Below are positions 47,260 through 54,717 of a stretch of 64,000 nt of DNA, piece by piece. Under the pieces are notes generated by a model that was given only the letters and a program-made list of their open reading frames with translations, was not told where the DNA came from and did no database searches. A program made the position numbers and the translations under genes. Source of the DNA: Sphingopyxis sp. CCNWLW2 (GTDB lineage: Bacteria; Pseudomonadota; Alphaproteobacteria; Sphingomonadales; Sphingomonadaceae); NCBI RefSeq assembly GCF_037095755.1, contig NZ_JBAWKJ010000001.1, forward strand, positions 1,057,001 to 1,121,000. The letters are read 5' to 3'. Each line of letters opens with the position of its first letter. Position 1 is the first letter of the stretch.

Positions 47260-47679
47260 ATGCGGGTCTTTTCTGCCATGATGATGATACCGCTTCTGCT
47301 CACGGTTTCGGCCGCGGCGCAAGAAGTCGAAGTCACCGACAATCCGATCGCGGAGATCGTCCAGCCCGCCGATTCCGAAACCGAAATCGGCGGCGGAATG
47401 GCGAGCTATTACGGCAATGAACTTGCCGGTAACCGCACCGCGAGCGGCGAACGCTTCGATCCCGGCCAGCTCACCGCAGCCCATCGCTCGCTTCCCTTCG
47501 GCAGCATGGTCCGCGTCACCAACACATCGAACGGCGACAGCGTGATCGTCCGCATCAACGACCGCGGCCCCTTTGCGCACGGCCGCGTGATCGACGTCAG
47601 CCACGCCGCGGCACGCGAAATCGGCATGCACCGCAGCGGCACCGCGCGCGTGAAGCTGGCGTTGCTGAGCGACGATTAA
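47260..47679 (+). CDS. RlpA-like double-psi beta-barrel protein
   Basis: The protein has 139 residues with a signal peptide (about 1-20). The double-psi barrel holds [20 protein letters not shown] and the acidic motif [18 protein letters not shown], typical of RlpA septal lytic transglycosylases. It lacks the SPOR domain that anchors RlpA at the septum, so it is a short, free periplasmic version. AAGGGG lies 9 bases before the ATG. It follows gyrB by 133 bp. Confidence 0.9.
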   Translation: MRVFSAMMMIPLLLTVSAAAQEVEVTDNPIAEIVQPADSETEIGGGMASYYGNELAGNRTASGERFDPGQLTAAHRSLPFGSMVRVTNTSNGDSVIVRINDRGPFAHGRVIDVSHAAAREIGMHRSGTARVKLALLSDD

Positions 47680-47734
47680 GCCATCCGGGCAACCGGCCGC
47701 TAACGACCGGAAGGTGCCGTCCGTTTTTCCAACC

Positions 47735-47817
47735 CCGTTCGCATCGAGCGAAGTCGAGATGCCCCTCAGGCTAGGCGTGGCGCCGATGGGTGTCTCGACT
47801 TCGCTCGACACGAACGG
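47735..47817. repeat. Imperfect 29-bp inverted repeat
   Basis: Bases 47735-47763 are a near-exact reverse complement of 47789-47817. The core TCGAGCGAAGTCGAGA is shared without mismatch and is itself nearly palindromic. It fills the convergent gap between the RlpA-like gene and glutaminase. The core unit is of the kind scattered in sphingomonad intergenic DNA. Confidence 0.85.
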
Positions 47818-47861
47818 AAAGAGGGATGGCAGCTTCCCACCCGAACGCTGCCGCTAAGTCG

Positions 47862-48791
47862 CTAATCGAACACCGACCAGCCAGCCGCATAGGCGAAATG
47901 CTCGAGCGCGACCGCACCCGCCAATGACGTGCCCGCCTCGTTGAGTGCGGGCGACCACACCGCGATCGATCCCTGCCCCGGCGCGATGCAGAGGATCCCG
48001 CCGCCGACGCCGCTCTTGCCCGGCAAGCCGACGCGAAAGGCGAATTCACCCGAATTGTCGTAGTGACCGCAGAGCATCATGATCGCGTTGATGCGCCGCG
48101 CGCGGTGCGGTTCGATCAGTTGCTCGCCGGTGCGCGGGTCGCGGCCCTCCATCGCGAGGAACAGCCCGGCACGCGCAAGCTGGCGGCACGACATCGCGAT
48201 CGCGCATTGGCGGAAATAGACGCCGACGACGGTTTCGACCGGATGCTTCAGGTTTCCGAACGCGTCCATGAAATGCGACAGGCTGCGGTTGCGCGCGCCG
48301 GTTTCGGATTCGGAGAAAGCGACGTCGAAATCGATCCCGACGTCTTCGTCATTTGCCCGCGCGCGCATGAAATCGACGATCTCGCCCGCGACCGCGTCGC
48401 CGCTACGTCCGTCGATCAACCGGTCGGTCGTCGCGATCGCGCCCGCGTTGATCAGCGGATTGCGCGGGATGCCATGCTCGCTTTCCAATTGGACGATCGA
48501 GTTGAACGCGCTGCCTGAGGGTTCGCGCCCGACGCTGTCCCACAGCGAACTGCCGACCCGGCGCAGCGCGAGCGCCAGCGTGAAGACCTTCGACACCGAC
48601 TGGATAGAGAAGGGCTCGTCGGCGTCGCCCGAGGTGTGGACGGTGCCGTCGGGGAGCGCGAGCGCGAAGCCGAGCTTGTTCGGATCGACCTTGGCCAGCG
48701 CGGGGATATAGTCGGCGACGCGGCCTTGGCCGAGATGTGCCGCAGCGAGCGTCATCGCCTCTTCGATATGATTGCGCAGATCGCCGGTCAT
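47862..48791 (-). CDS. glsA: Glutaminase
   Basis: The protein has 309 residues, the usual length. It hydrolyses glutamine to glutamate and ammonia. The serine-dependent fold shows [10 protein letters not shown] with Ser65-Val-Ser-Lys68 as the SxxK motif, [20 protein letters not shown] and GKSGVGGGI. It is monocistronic, convergent to the RlpA-like gene and divergent from the VOC-ArsR operon across about 100 bp. Confidence 0.94.
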   Translation of the reverse strand: MTGDLRNHIEEAMTLAAAHLGQGRVADYIPALAKVDPNKLGFALALPDGTVHTSGDADEPFSIQSVSKVFTLALALRRVGSSLWDSVGREPSGSAFNSIVQLESEHGIPRNPLINAGAIATTDRLIDGRSGDAVAGEIVDFMRARANDEDVGIDFDVAFSESETGARNRSLSHFMDAFGNLKHPVETVVGVYFRQCAIAMSCRQLARAGLFLAMEGRDPRTGEQLIEPHRARRINAIMMLCGHYDNSGEFAFRVGLPGKSGVGGGILCIAPGQGSIAVWSPALNEAGTSLAGAVALEHFAYAAGWSVFD

Positions 48792-48826
48792 CGCGCCCGC
48801 CTAGCATAATCGACGCGCAAAGCATG

Positions 48827-48848
48827 TATTTTCATTTTGGTGAAAATA
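48827..48848. promoter_or_regulatory. Candidate operator of the VOC-ArsR operon
   Basis: TATTTTCA and TGAAAATA form a perfect 8-bp inverted repeat with a 6-base spacer in an AT-rich island, 44 bp before the VOC start. The island also holds CTATAAAG, a possible -10 region. The operon it precedes encodes an ArsR-type repressor, so autoregulation is the natural reading. Confidence 0.5.
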
Positions 48849-48891
48849 TTCTATAAAGTAGAAATCAACTAGGCGAGTCGGGAGAAGGAAG

Positions 48892-49365
48892 ATGGTCGAT
48901 CATCCGCGCGGCAAGGGGCTTTCGAGCGCCGTCAGTTACCAGGACAGCAAGGCGGCGTTCCGCTGGCTGGAAGAGGCGTTCGGGTTCGAGCCCCTGTTCG
49001 TGCTGCTCGACGAAGCGGGCAACCTCGCGCATTCGGAAATGGGGTATGGCAATTCGGTGGTGATGGTCGGCAATGAATGGTCGGACGACCACAAGAGCCC
49101 GAAGTCGATCGGCGGCAAGAACACGCAGTCGGTGCATGTCCAGCTCGCCCTCGGCGACGATATCGACGCGCATTGCAACCGCGCGCGCGCCGCGGGGGCT
49201 GCGATCATCGCCGAGCCCGAGACGCAATTTTACGGCGACCGCAGCTATCGCGCCAAGGATCCCGAGGGGCATATCTGGACCTTTGGCGTGACGGTCGAAG
49301 CGAAAACCGCCGAGCAATGGGATGCCGAGGGCGGCTTCACGACCAAGACGCGGCTCGACGATTGA
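48892..49365 (+). CDS. VOC family (glyoxalase-like) protein
   Basis: The protein has 157 residues with a glyoxalase fold. KAAFRWLEEAFGFEPLF is the family-typical first helix, and YRAKDPEGHIWTFGVTV is the last strand with its acidic-His contact. Sequence resembles the YlmD/PhnB-like subgroup whose metal-binding residues vary. GGGAGAAGGA precedes the ATG. It overlaps the ArsR gene by 4 bp, and three such genes (VOC, ArsR, AHSA1) form a frequent operon in proteobacteria. Confidence 0.88.
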   Translation: MVDHPRGKGLSSAVSYQDSKAAFRWLEEAFGFEPLFVLLDEAGNLAHSEMGYGNSVVMVGNEWSDDHKSPKSIGGKNTQSVHVQLALGDDIDAHCNRARAAGAAIIAEPETQFYGDRSYRAKDPEGHIWTFGVTVEAKTAEQWDAEGGFTTKTRLDD

Positions 49366-49688
49366 GCGCCGCGCTCGACCGGATGCTGGGCGCGCTCGCC
49401 GATCCGAAACGGCGGCGCGCGATCGAACTGCTGGGCGAGCGGCCGCGCAGCGCGGGGGAACTCGCGGGCGAACTCGGCCTCGCGCCGCCCGCGATGAGCC
49501 GCCATTTGCGCGCGCTCAAGGAAGGCGGGCTGGTCGAGGATGGGCACCCCGACTTCGACGCGCGCGTGCGCATCTATTCGCTGAAGGACGGCGCGACCGC
49601 CGAGCTGAAGCAATGGCTGGCCGAGACCGAGGCGCTATGGTCGCACCAGCTTGCGGCGTTCAAGGCCCATGTCGAGGGCGGCGCATGA
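49362..49688 (+). CDS. ArsR family transcriptional regulator
   Basis: The protein has 108 residues from a TTG at 49362 that overlaps the VOC stop by 4 bp; an ATG at 49383 is an alternative. The winged-helix HTH is clear: MLGALADPKRRRAIELLGER, then LAGELGLAPPAMSRHLRALK, then GLVEDGHPDFDARVRIYSL. No metal-binding Cys set is seen, so it belongs to the non-metal ArsR branch paired with AHSA1 proteins. It probably represses its own operon through the palindrome at 48827-48848. Confidence 0.88.
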   Translation: MSAALDRMLGALADPKRRRAIELLGERPRSAGELAGELGLAPPAMSRHLRALKEGGLVEDGHPDFDARVRIYSLKDGATAELKQWLAETEALWSHQLAAFKAHVEGGA

Positions 49689-50152
49689 CCGCGGCAGTGA
49701 TCGTCGCCTTGCGCATCGGGGTGGCGCCCGACGTCGCCTTTACCGCTTTCACGCGCGATATCGGGATGTGGTGGAAGAACCATCCGCTGTTCCAGCTGTC
49801 GCGCAAAGGCGATGGTATGCTGCGCTTCGATCCTGCGGGGCCGGGCGGGCGGCTGGTGACGCGCTTCGACGACGGCAAGGAGTGGGAGATCGGCGCGGTG
49901 CGCCATTGGCTGCCCGGCGAGCGGCTGGCGTTCGGCTGGCGGCTGCCGAGTTTCAAGGCCGATCAGGCGACCGAAGTCGATGTGCGCTTCGAGGCGATCG
50001 GCGATGAGACGCGCGTGACGGTCGAGCATCGCGGATGGGATGCGATCCCGCAGAAACATGTCGCGCGGCACGGGTTCGAGCTGATGCTGTTCCAGCGAAG
50101 GTTGGGCGAGTTTTGGCGGGGGTTGCTCAAGGGGATGAGCGAGAATCTTTAG
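49685..50152 (+). CDS. SRPBCC / AHSA1-like protein
   Basis: The protein has 155 residues. A START/Bet v1-like fold (AHSA1 family) with RIGVAPDVAFTAFTRDIGMWW at the start, and EVDVRFEAIGDETRVTVEHRG ending in the long C-terminal helix. Such proteins accompany ArsR regulators and may bind hydrophobic ligands. It overlaps the ArsR gene by 4 bp and is the last gene of the three-gene operon; a large palindrome begins three bases after its stop. Confidence 0.87.
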   Translation: MTAAVIVALRIGVAPDVAFTAFTRDIGMWWKNHPLFQLSRKGDGMLRFDPAGPGGRLVTRFDDGKEWEIGAVRHWLPGERLAFGWRLPSFKADQATEVDVRFEAIGDETRVTVEHRGWDAIPQKHVARHGFELMLFQRRLGEFWRGLLKGMSENL

Positions 50153-50154
50153 TC

Positions 50155-50250
50155 CCCCTCCCGCTTGCGGGAGGGGTTAGGGGAGGGCATGTCAAATAGC
50201 GGTCGGGCCGAAACAGGCCCTCCCCCGACCCCTCCCGCAAGCGGGAGGGG
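50155..50250. repeat. 34-bp inverted repeat built of palindromic units
   Basis: Bases 50155-50188 match the reverse complement of 50217-50250 at 32 of 34 positions. Each arm starts with its own hairpin (CCCCTCCCGC-TT-GCGGGAGGGG). The 28-base centre is not repeated. The same unit, with variations, recurs at 60582-60614. This is the layout of REP-type paired elements. Confidence 0.9.
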
Positions 50251-50294
50251 AGAAGAAGCTTGCCCCGCACGGTTCGCCGCCCCACGTTCAACGC

Positions 50295-52706
50295 ATGCCG
50301 CTCCCCGCCCCTTTCACCGACTGGTTCGCCGCGCGCGGGTGGCGGCTCAGGCGGCATCAGGCCAATATGCTCGCTGCGGGGACGCGCGGCGAGAGCGCGT
50401 TGCTCGTCGCCGCGACGGGCGCGGGCAAGACGCTATCGGGATTTCTGCCGACGCTCGTCGATCTCGCGCAGCATCCGACCGACCGGCTGCACACATTGTA
50501 CGTTTCGCCGCTGAAGGCCCTCGCGGCCGACGTCGAGCGAAATTTGCTCGGCCCCATCGCCGAGATGGAGCTCGACATCAGCGTCGAGAGCCGTAGCGGC
50601 GACACATCGTCGGACAAGAAGGCGCGCCAGCGCAGCCGGCCGCCGAATATCCTGCTGACGACCCCCGAATCGCTGTCGCTGCTGCTGTCCTATCCCGACA
50701 GTTTCACGATGTTCGCCGATTTGAAGACCGTGGTGATCGACGAGATCCATGCCTTCGCGCCGGGCAAGCGCGGCGATTTGCTGAGCCTTGCACTATCCCG
50801 GCTCCAGACGATCGCGCCAGGGCTGCGCCGCGTCGGCCTGTCGGCGACGATCGCCGACACCAGTGCCTATCGCAGCTGGCTCGCGCCGAACGGCGATGCC
50901 GAGGCGGTGACATTGGTCGAGGGCGAGGCCGGCGCCGATCCCGACATCGAGATATTGCTCCCCGAGGGCGCGGTGCCATGGGCGGGCCATTCGGGTCGCT
51001 ATGCGGTGCATCAGGTGATGGGCGAGATCGCGAAGAACCGCACGACGATCATCTTTTGCAACACGCGCGGGCTCGCCGAGCTGATTTTTCAGGAGCTGTG
51101 GAAGGTCAACGACCTCAGCCTGCCGATCGCGATCCACCACGGCAGCCTCGACCGCGAAGCGCGGCTGCGCGCCGAGGCGGCGATGGCCGAAGGGCGGCTG
51201 CGCGCGCTCGTCGCGACGTCGAGCCTCGACCTCGGGCTCGACTGGGGCGACGTCGATTGCGTGATCCAGATGGGGGCGCCCAAGGGGTCGTCGCGGCTGC
51301 TCCAGCGCATCGGGCGCGCCAACCACCGGCTCGACGAGCCGAGCAAGGCGTTGATCGTGCCGGGCAACCGCTTCGAATATCTCGAGGCGCGCGCGGCGCT
51401 CGATGCGGTCGAGGCGGGCGAGCGCGACGCCGACCGCTTTCGCCCCGGCGCGCTCGACGTGCTCGCGCAGCACGTGATGGCGCTCGCGTGCGCGGCGCCG
51501 TTCAAGGAAGATGACTTGCTCGCCGAAATCCGCTCGGCCGCGCCGTACCAATGGATCGACGCGCCGACCTTCGCGCGGCTGCTCGGTTTCGTGCGCGATG
51601 GGGGCTATGCGCTCAAAAGCTATGACCGCTTTCGCCGCCTCGCGCCCGACGGGCAGGGCGGCTGGCGGATCGCGCATCCGCGGCTCGCCGCGCAGCATCG
51701 GCTGAACGCCGGGATCATCGTCGAGGCGCCGATGGCCGATGTGCGGTTCAAAAACGGCCGGCGGCTCGGCAAGGTCGAGGAATATTTCGCGAGCACGCTG
51801 TCGTCCGGCGACACCTTCGCCTTCGCCGGCCTGAGCCTCGAGGTCGAGGCGATCCGCGACACCGACGTCATCGTGCGCGCGACGACGCGTCCCGCGCGCA
51901 TCCCGAGCTATATGGGCGCGCGCCTCGCGATCTCGACGCGGCTCGCCGACCGCGTGCGGCTGTTCCTCGCCGATCCGGCGAGCTGGGCGCGCTTTCCCGA
52001 GGATGTGCGCTTCTGGCTCGAAATGCAGGCGCTGCGGTCGGCGCTGCCGCGCCCCGGCGAGCTGCTCGTCGAGACCTTCCCGCACGAGGGGAATCATTAT
52101 CTCGTCTGCTATCCGTTCGAGGGATGGAACGCGCACCAGTCGCTGGGCATGCTGATCACCAAAAGGATGGAACGCGCCGGACTGCAGCCGCTGGGCTTCG
52201 TCGCGTCGGACTATGCGCTCGCGATCTGGTCGCTGCGGCCCGTGACGCATCCCCCGAATCTGTTCGATGCCGAGATCTTGTCCGAAGAGTTCGTCGAATG
52301 GGTCGAGCGGTCGCATCTGCTCAAGCGCGCCTTTCGCGAGGTCGCGGTGATCGGCGGGCTGATCGAGCGCCAGCATCCGGGCAAGCGCAAGACGGGCAAG
52401 CAGGTGACCTTTTCGACCGACCTGATTTTCGATGTGCTGCAAAAATATGAGCCCGACCATCTGCTGCTCGAAGCCGCCTGGGCCGATGCGCGCGAGCGGC
52501 TGACCGACGTCGCGCGGCTCGGCGACCTGCTCGACCGCGCGGCGGGGACGATGCTGCACCAAAAGCTCGACCGGATCAGCCCGCTCGCGATCCCGGTGCT
52601 CGTGCTGATCGGGCGCGAAAATGTCGCGGCGGCGGATATCGACGACGCGCTGCTGGGCGAGCTGGCCGACACACTCGCCGAACGGGCGATGCGCCTCGAC
52701 CAGTGA
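50295..52706 (+). CDS. Ligase-associated DEXH-box helicase (Lhr-type)
   Basis: The protein has 803 residues. Motif I is TGAGKT (41-46), motif II DEIH (149-152), motif III SATIAD, and the second RecA domain has TTIIFCNTRGLAELIF with LLQRIGRANHR as motif VI. The winged-helix and the C-terminal Lhr-core domain complete it. Helicases of this group are encoded with an ATP-dependent DNA ligase, an MBL-fold exonuclease and the PdeM endonuclease in a DNA repair set; here only PdeM is close by. Confidence 0.93.
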   Translation: MPLPAPFTDWFAARGWRLRRHQANMLAAGTRGESALLVAATGAGKTLSGFLPTLVDLAQHPTDRLHTLYVSPLKALAADVERNLLGPIAEMELDISVESRSGDTSSDKKARQRSRPPNILLTTPESLSLLLSYPDSFTMFADLKTVVIDEIHAFAPGKRGDLLSLALSRLQTIAPGLRRVGLSATIADTSAYRSWLAPNGDAEAVTLVEGEAGADPDIEILLPEGAVPWAGHSGRYAVHQVMGEIAKNRTTIIFCNTRGLAELIFQELWKVNDLSLPIAIHHGSLDREARLRAEAAMAEGRLRALVATSSLDLGLDWGDVDCVIQMGAPKGSSRLLQRIGRANHRLDEPSKALIVPGNRFEYLEARAALDAVEAGERDADRFRPGALDVLAQHVMALACAAPFKEDDLLAEIRSAAPYQWIDAPTFARLLGFVRDGGYALKSYDRFRRLAPDGQGGWRIAHPRLAAQHRLNAGIIVEAPMADVRFKNGRRLGKVEEYFASTLSSGDTFAFAGLSLEVEAIRDTDVIVRATTRPARIPSYMGARLAISTRLADRVRLFLADPASWARFPEDVRFWLEMQALRSALPRPGELLVETFPHEGNHYLVCYPFEGWNAHQSLGMLITKRMERAGLQPLGFVASDYALAIWSLRPVTHPPNLFDAEILSEEFVEWVERSHLLKRAFREVAVIGGLIERQHPGKRKTGKQVTFSTDLIFDVLQKYEPDHLLLEAAWADARERLTDVARLGDLLDRAAGTMLHQKLDRISPLAIPVLVLIGRENVAAADIDDALLGELADTLAERAMRLDQ

Positions 52707-52775
52707 CCGGCGTTTCGCTTGCTGCACGGCACGATGAGGCGTAGATTGCGACAAAATATATAGAGGATGCCAGCG

Positions 52776-53801
52776 ATGACCCAAGCTATCCAGCGGTCCG
52801 TCCTGTTCGCGCTGCTGATCGCCGCCCCGGCGCTGATTGGCGCGACCCCGGCTCCCGCCGATCCGCCCCCCGTTCCGGCCCCGGCCGGCGACGTAGTCGC
52901 ACCGCCGGTGACGGTGGTGCCCTTTATCCAGCCGTTCGACCTGGATGCATCGCGGCGCATGTCGGTGAAGGTCATGGTCGGGGGCAAGGGCCCCTTCTCC
53001 TTCCTCGTCGACACCGGCGCCGAGCGAACGGTGATCGCCCGCGAACTCGCCGAAAGGCTGGGGCTGGCCGAGGGCGCGAAGCTGAAGCTCGCGACGATCG
53101 GCGGGTCGGCGACGGTGCCGAGCTATCGCATCGCGGCACTGCAAATGTCGAATCTGCATCTCACCTCGGTCGAGGCGCCCGCCTTTTTCGGCCGACATAT
53201 CGGTGCGGCGGGACTGATCGGCGTCGATATGCTCGAGGAACGCCGTATTCTCATCGATTTCCGCAAGGAAAGCATGTCGATCCTCGAAACGCGTATGCGC
53301 GCGCGGCCGATCATCCGCGACGATGACGCGATCGTCGTCACCGCGCGCAATTCGGCGGGCAGGCTGATCCTGTCCGATGCGCGCCTGAACGGCAAACGGA
53401 TCGACGTGATCGTCGACACGGGGGCCCAGACGAGCGTTGGCAATCTCGCCTTGCAGAAACTCGTCGCCGCGCAGCGCCAGAACCGCCTGCCCTTCACCCC
53501 CACCATATTGGATGCGGTGACCGGCGAAGCGGTGCCCGCGACGCGCACGGCGATCAAGCGCATCGTGATCAACGGCATGGACGTCAACGACCTGCCCGTC
53601 AGCTTTGCCGACAGCCAGGCATTCCGTGCGCTGGGCCTCAACGAGCGCCCCGCGCTGTTGCTCGGGATGGACAGCCTGTCGCTGTTCGATCGGGTCGAGA
53701 TCGATTTCCCGAACAAGCGCGTCGTGTTCGACCTGCCTGACGGGGCGCATCGCGAGTCCGGCCAACGCTTTGCCGCAAATGGGATCGCCGCAGGAGGCTA
53801 G
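52776..53801 (+). CDS. Periplasmic protein with two retropepsin-like domains
   Basis: The protein has 341 residues with a signal peptide and a Pro-rich linker (to about residue 50). It carries two retropepsin-like aspartyl protease halves in one chain: FLVDTGAERTVI (Asp79-Thr-Gly-Ala) and VIVDTGAQTSVG (Asp214-Thr-Gly-Ala). Each is followed by the beta-rich body, with LIGVDML and LLLGMDSL as the typical second conserved part. Two DTGA half-sites could pair within one molecule. The ATG at 52776 has GAGG 8 bases ahead. It lies between the helicase and pdeM genes. Confidence 0.87.
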   Translation: MTQAIQRSVLFALLIAAPALIGATPAPADPPPVPAPAGDVVAPPVTVVPFIQPFDLDASRRMSVKVMVGGKGPFSFLVDTGAERTVIARELAERLGLAEGAKLKLATIGGSATVPSYRIAALQMSNLHLTSVEAPAFFGRHIGAAGLIGVDMLEERRILIDFRKESMSILETRMRARPIIRDDDAIVVTARNSAGRLILSDARLNGKRIDVIVDTGAQTSVGNLALQKLVAAQRQNRLPFTPTILDAVTGEAVPATRTAIKRIVINGMDVNDLPVSFADSQAFRALGLNERPALLLGMDSLSLFDRVEIDFPNKRVVFDLPDGAHRESGQRFAANGIAAGG

Positions 53802-53841
53802 GGCGCTTGCGGCGGGGTGCCGCCGCCGCCATAGCGGGCGC

Positions 53842-54558
53842 ATGTCCGCCACCGCGACCTTCGATTTTGCAGGCCAGCAGTTTCAGATGCTGGCCGACCG
53901 GGCGCTGTTCTGGCCGCGCCACGGCGCGCTGATCGTCGCCGACCTGCATCTGGAGAAAGCGAGCTGGTACGCCGCGCTCGGCCAGCCATTGCCGCCCTAT
54001 GACAGCCACGACACGCTCGACCGGCTCGCCGCGCTCGCGGCCGAAACGCGCGCGCGCGCGATCTGGTGCCTCGGCGACAGTTTCCACGACCGGGGCGCGG
54101 CGGAGCGCATCGTCCCCGCGGTCGCCGAACGCCTGTTCGGGCAGGCGGCGTCGGCGAAGCTGCTGTGGATCGCGGGCAATCACGACGGGCTGACCGGCGG
54201 TGCGTGGGGCGGCGAGGTCGCCGAGGAGCTGGTGATCGACGGCATCGTTTTTCGCCACCAAAGCCTTGCCCGCGAAACGCACCCGGAAATTTCAGGGCAT
54301 TTCCACCCCAAATTGCGGCTCAACATCCGCGGACGGCATGTGTCGCGCCCCTGCTTCGCGGGCGATGGACAGCGCCTGATCCTTCCCGCTTTCGGCGCGC
54401 TGACGGGCGGGCTCGCGGTCGAAGACGCGGTCATCGCCGCGAATTTTTCCGGTGCGTATGAAGCGATGCTGGTCGCGCGCGGACGCCGGCTCTGCTTTCC
54501 TTGCCCCGGCCGGGCGGCCGATGACGCTACGGCAAGCCGTGCGCTTGCCGCTCGCTAG
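53842..54558 (+). CDS. pdeM: Ligase-associated endonuclease PdeM
   Basis: The protein has 238 residues, a calcineurin-like metallophosphoesterase. Metal-binding motifs are DLHLEK (Asp34, His36), GDSFHD (Asp79), GNHD (Asn113, His114) and GHFHPK (His153, His155). PdeM is an endonuclease in the ligase-associated DNA damage response set. It follows the double retropepsin gene by 40 bp, with the helicase just before that. A weak hairpin (54576-54595) lies past its stop. Confidence 0.92.
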   Translation: MSATATFDFAGQQFQMLADRALFWPRHGALIVADLHLEKASWYAALGQPLPPYDSHDTLDRLAALAAETRARAIWCLGDSFHDRGAAERIVPAVAERLFGQAASAKLLWIAGNHDGLTGGAWGGEVAEELVIDGIVFRHQSLARETHPEISGHFHPKLRLNIRGRHVSRPCFAGDGQRLILPAFGALTGGLAVEDAVIAANFSGAYEAMLVARGRRLCFPCPGRAADDATASRALAAR

Positions 54559-54717
54559 GCTCTAAGCCCCGCCGAACAGGCGCTTTTCCGCCTGTGACCA
54601 AAAAGCATCACCCCGCCAAAAACGACGCAAATACGTGCCCCCCGCTGGATCGGCCGCGCAATTGAGTTATGCTCCGACCGCAACAAAAATAAATAAATGT
54701 TGAGAGGAGTGCCCGAT

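Noticed and set aside
50793..53852. A 1019-residue open frame on the minus strand opposite the helicase and retropepsin genes
   Set aside because: It is rich in Arg, His and Asp without hydrophobic cores and covers two real plus-strand genes with clear motifs.
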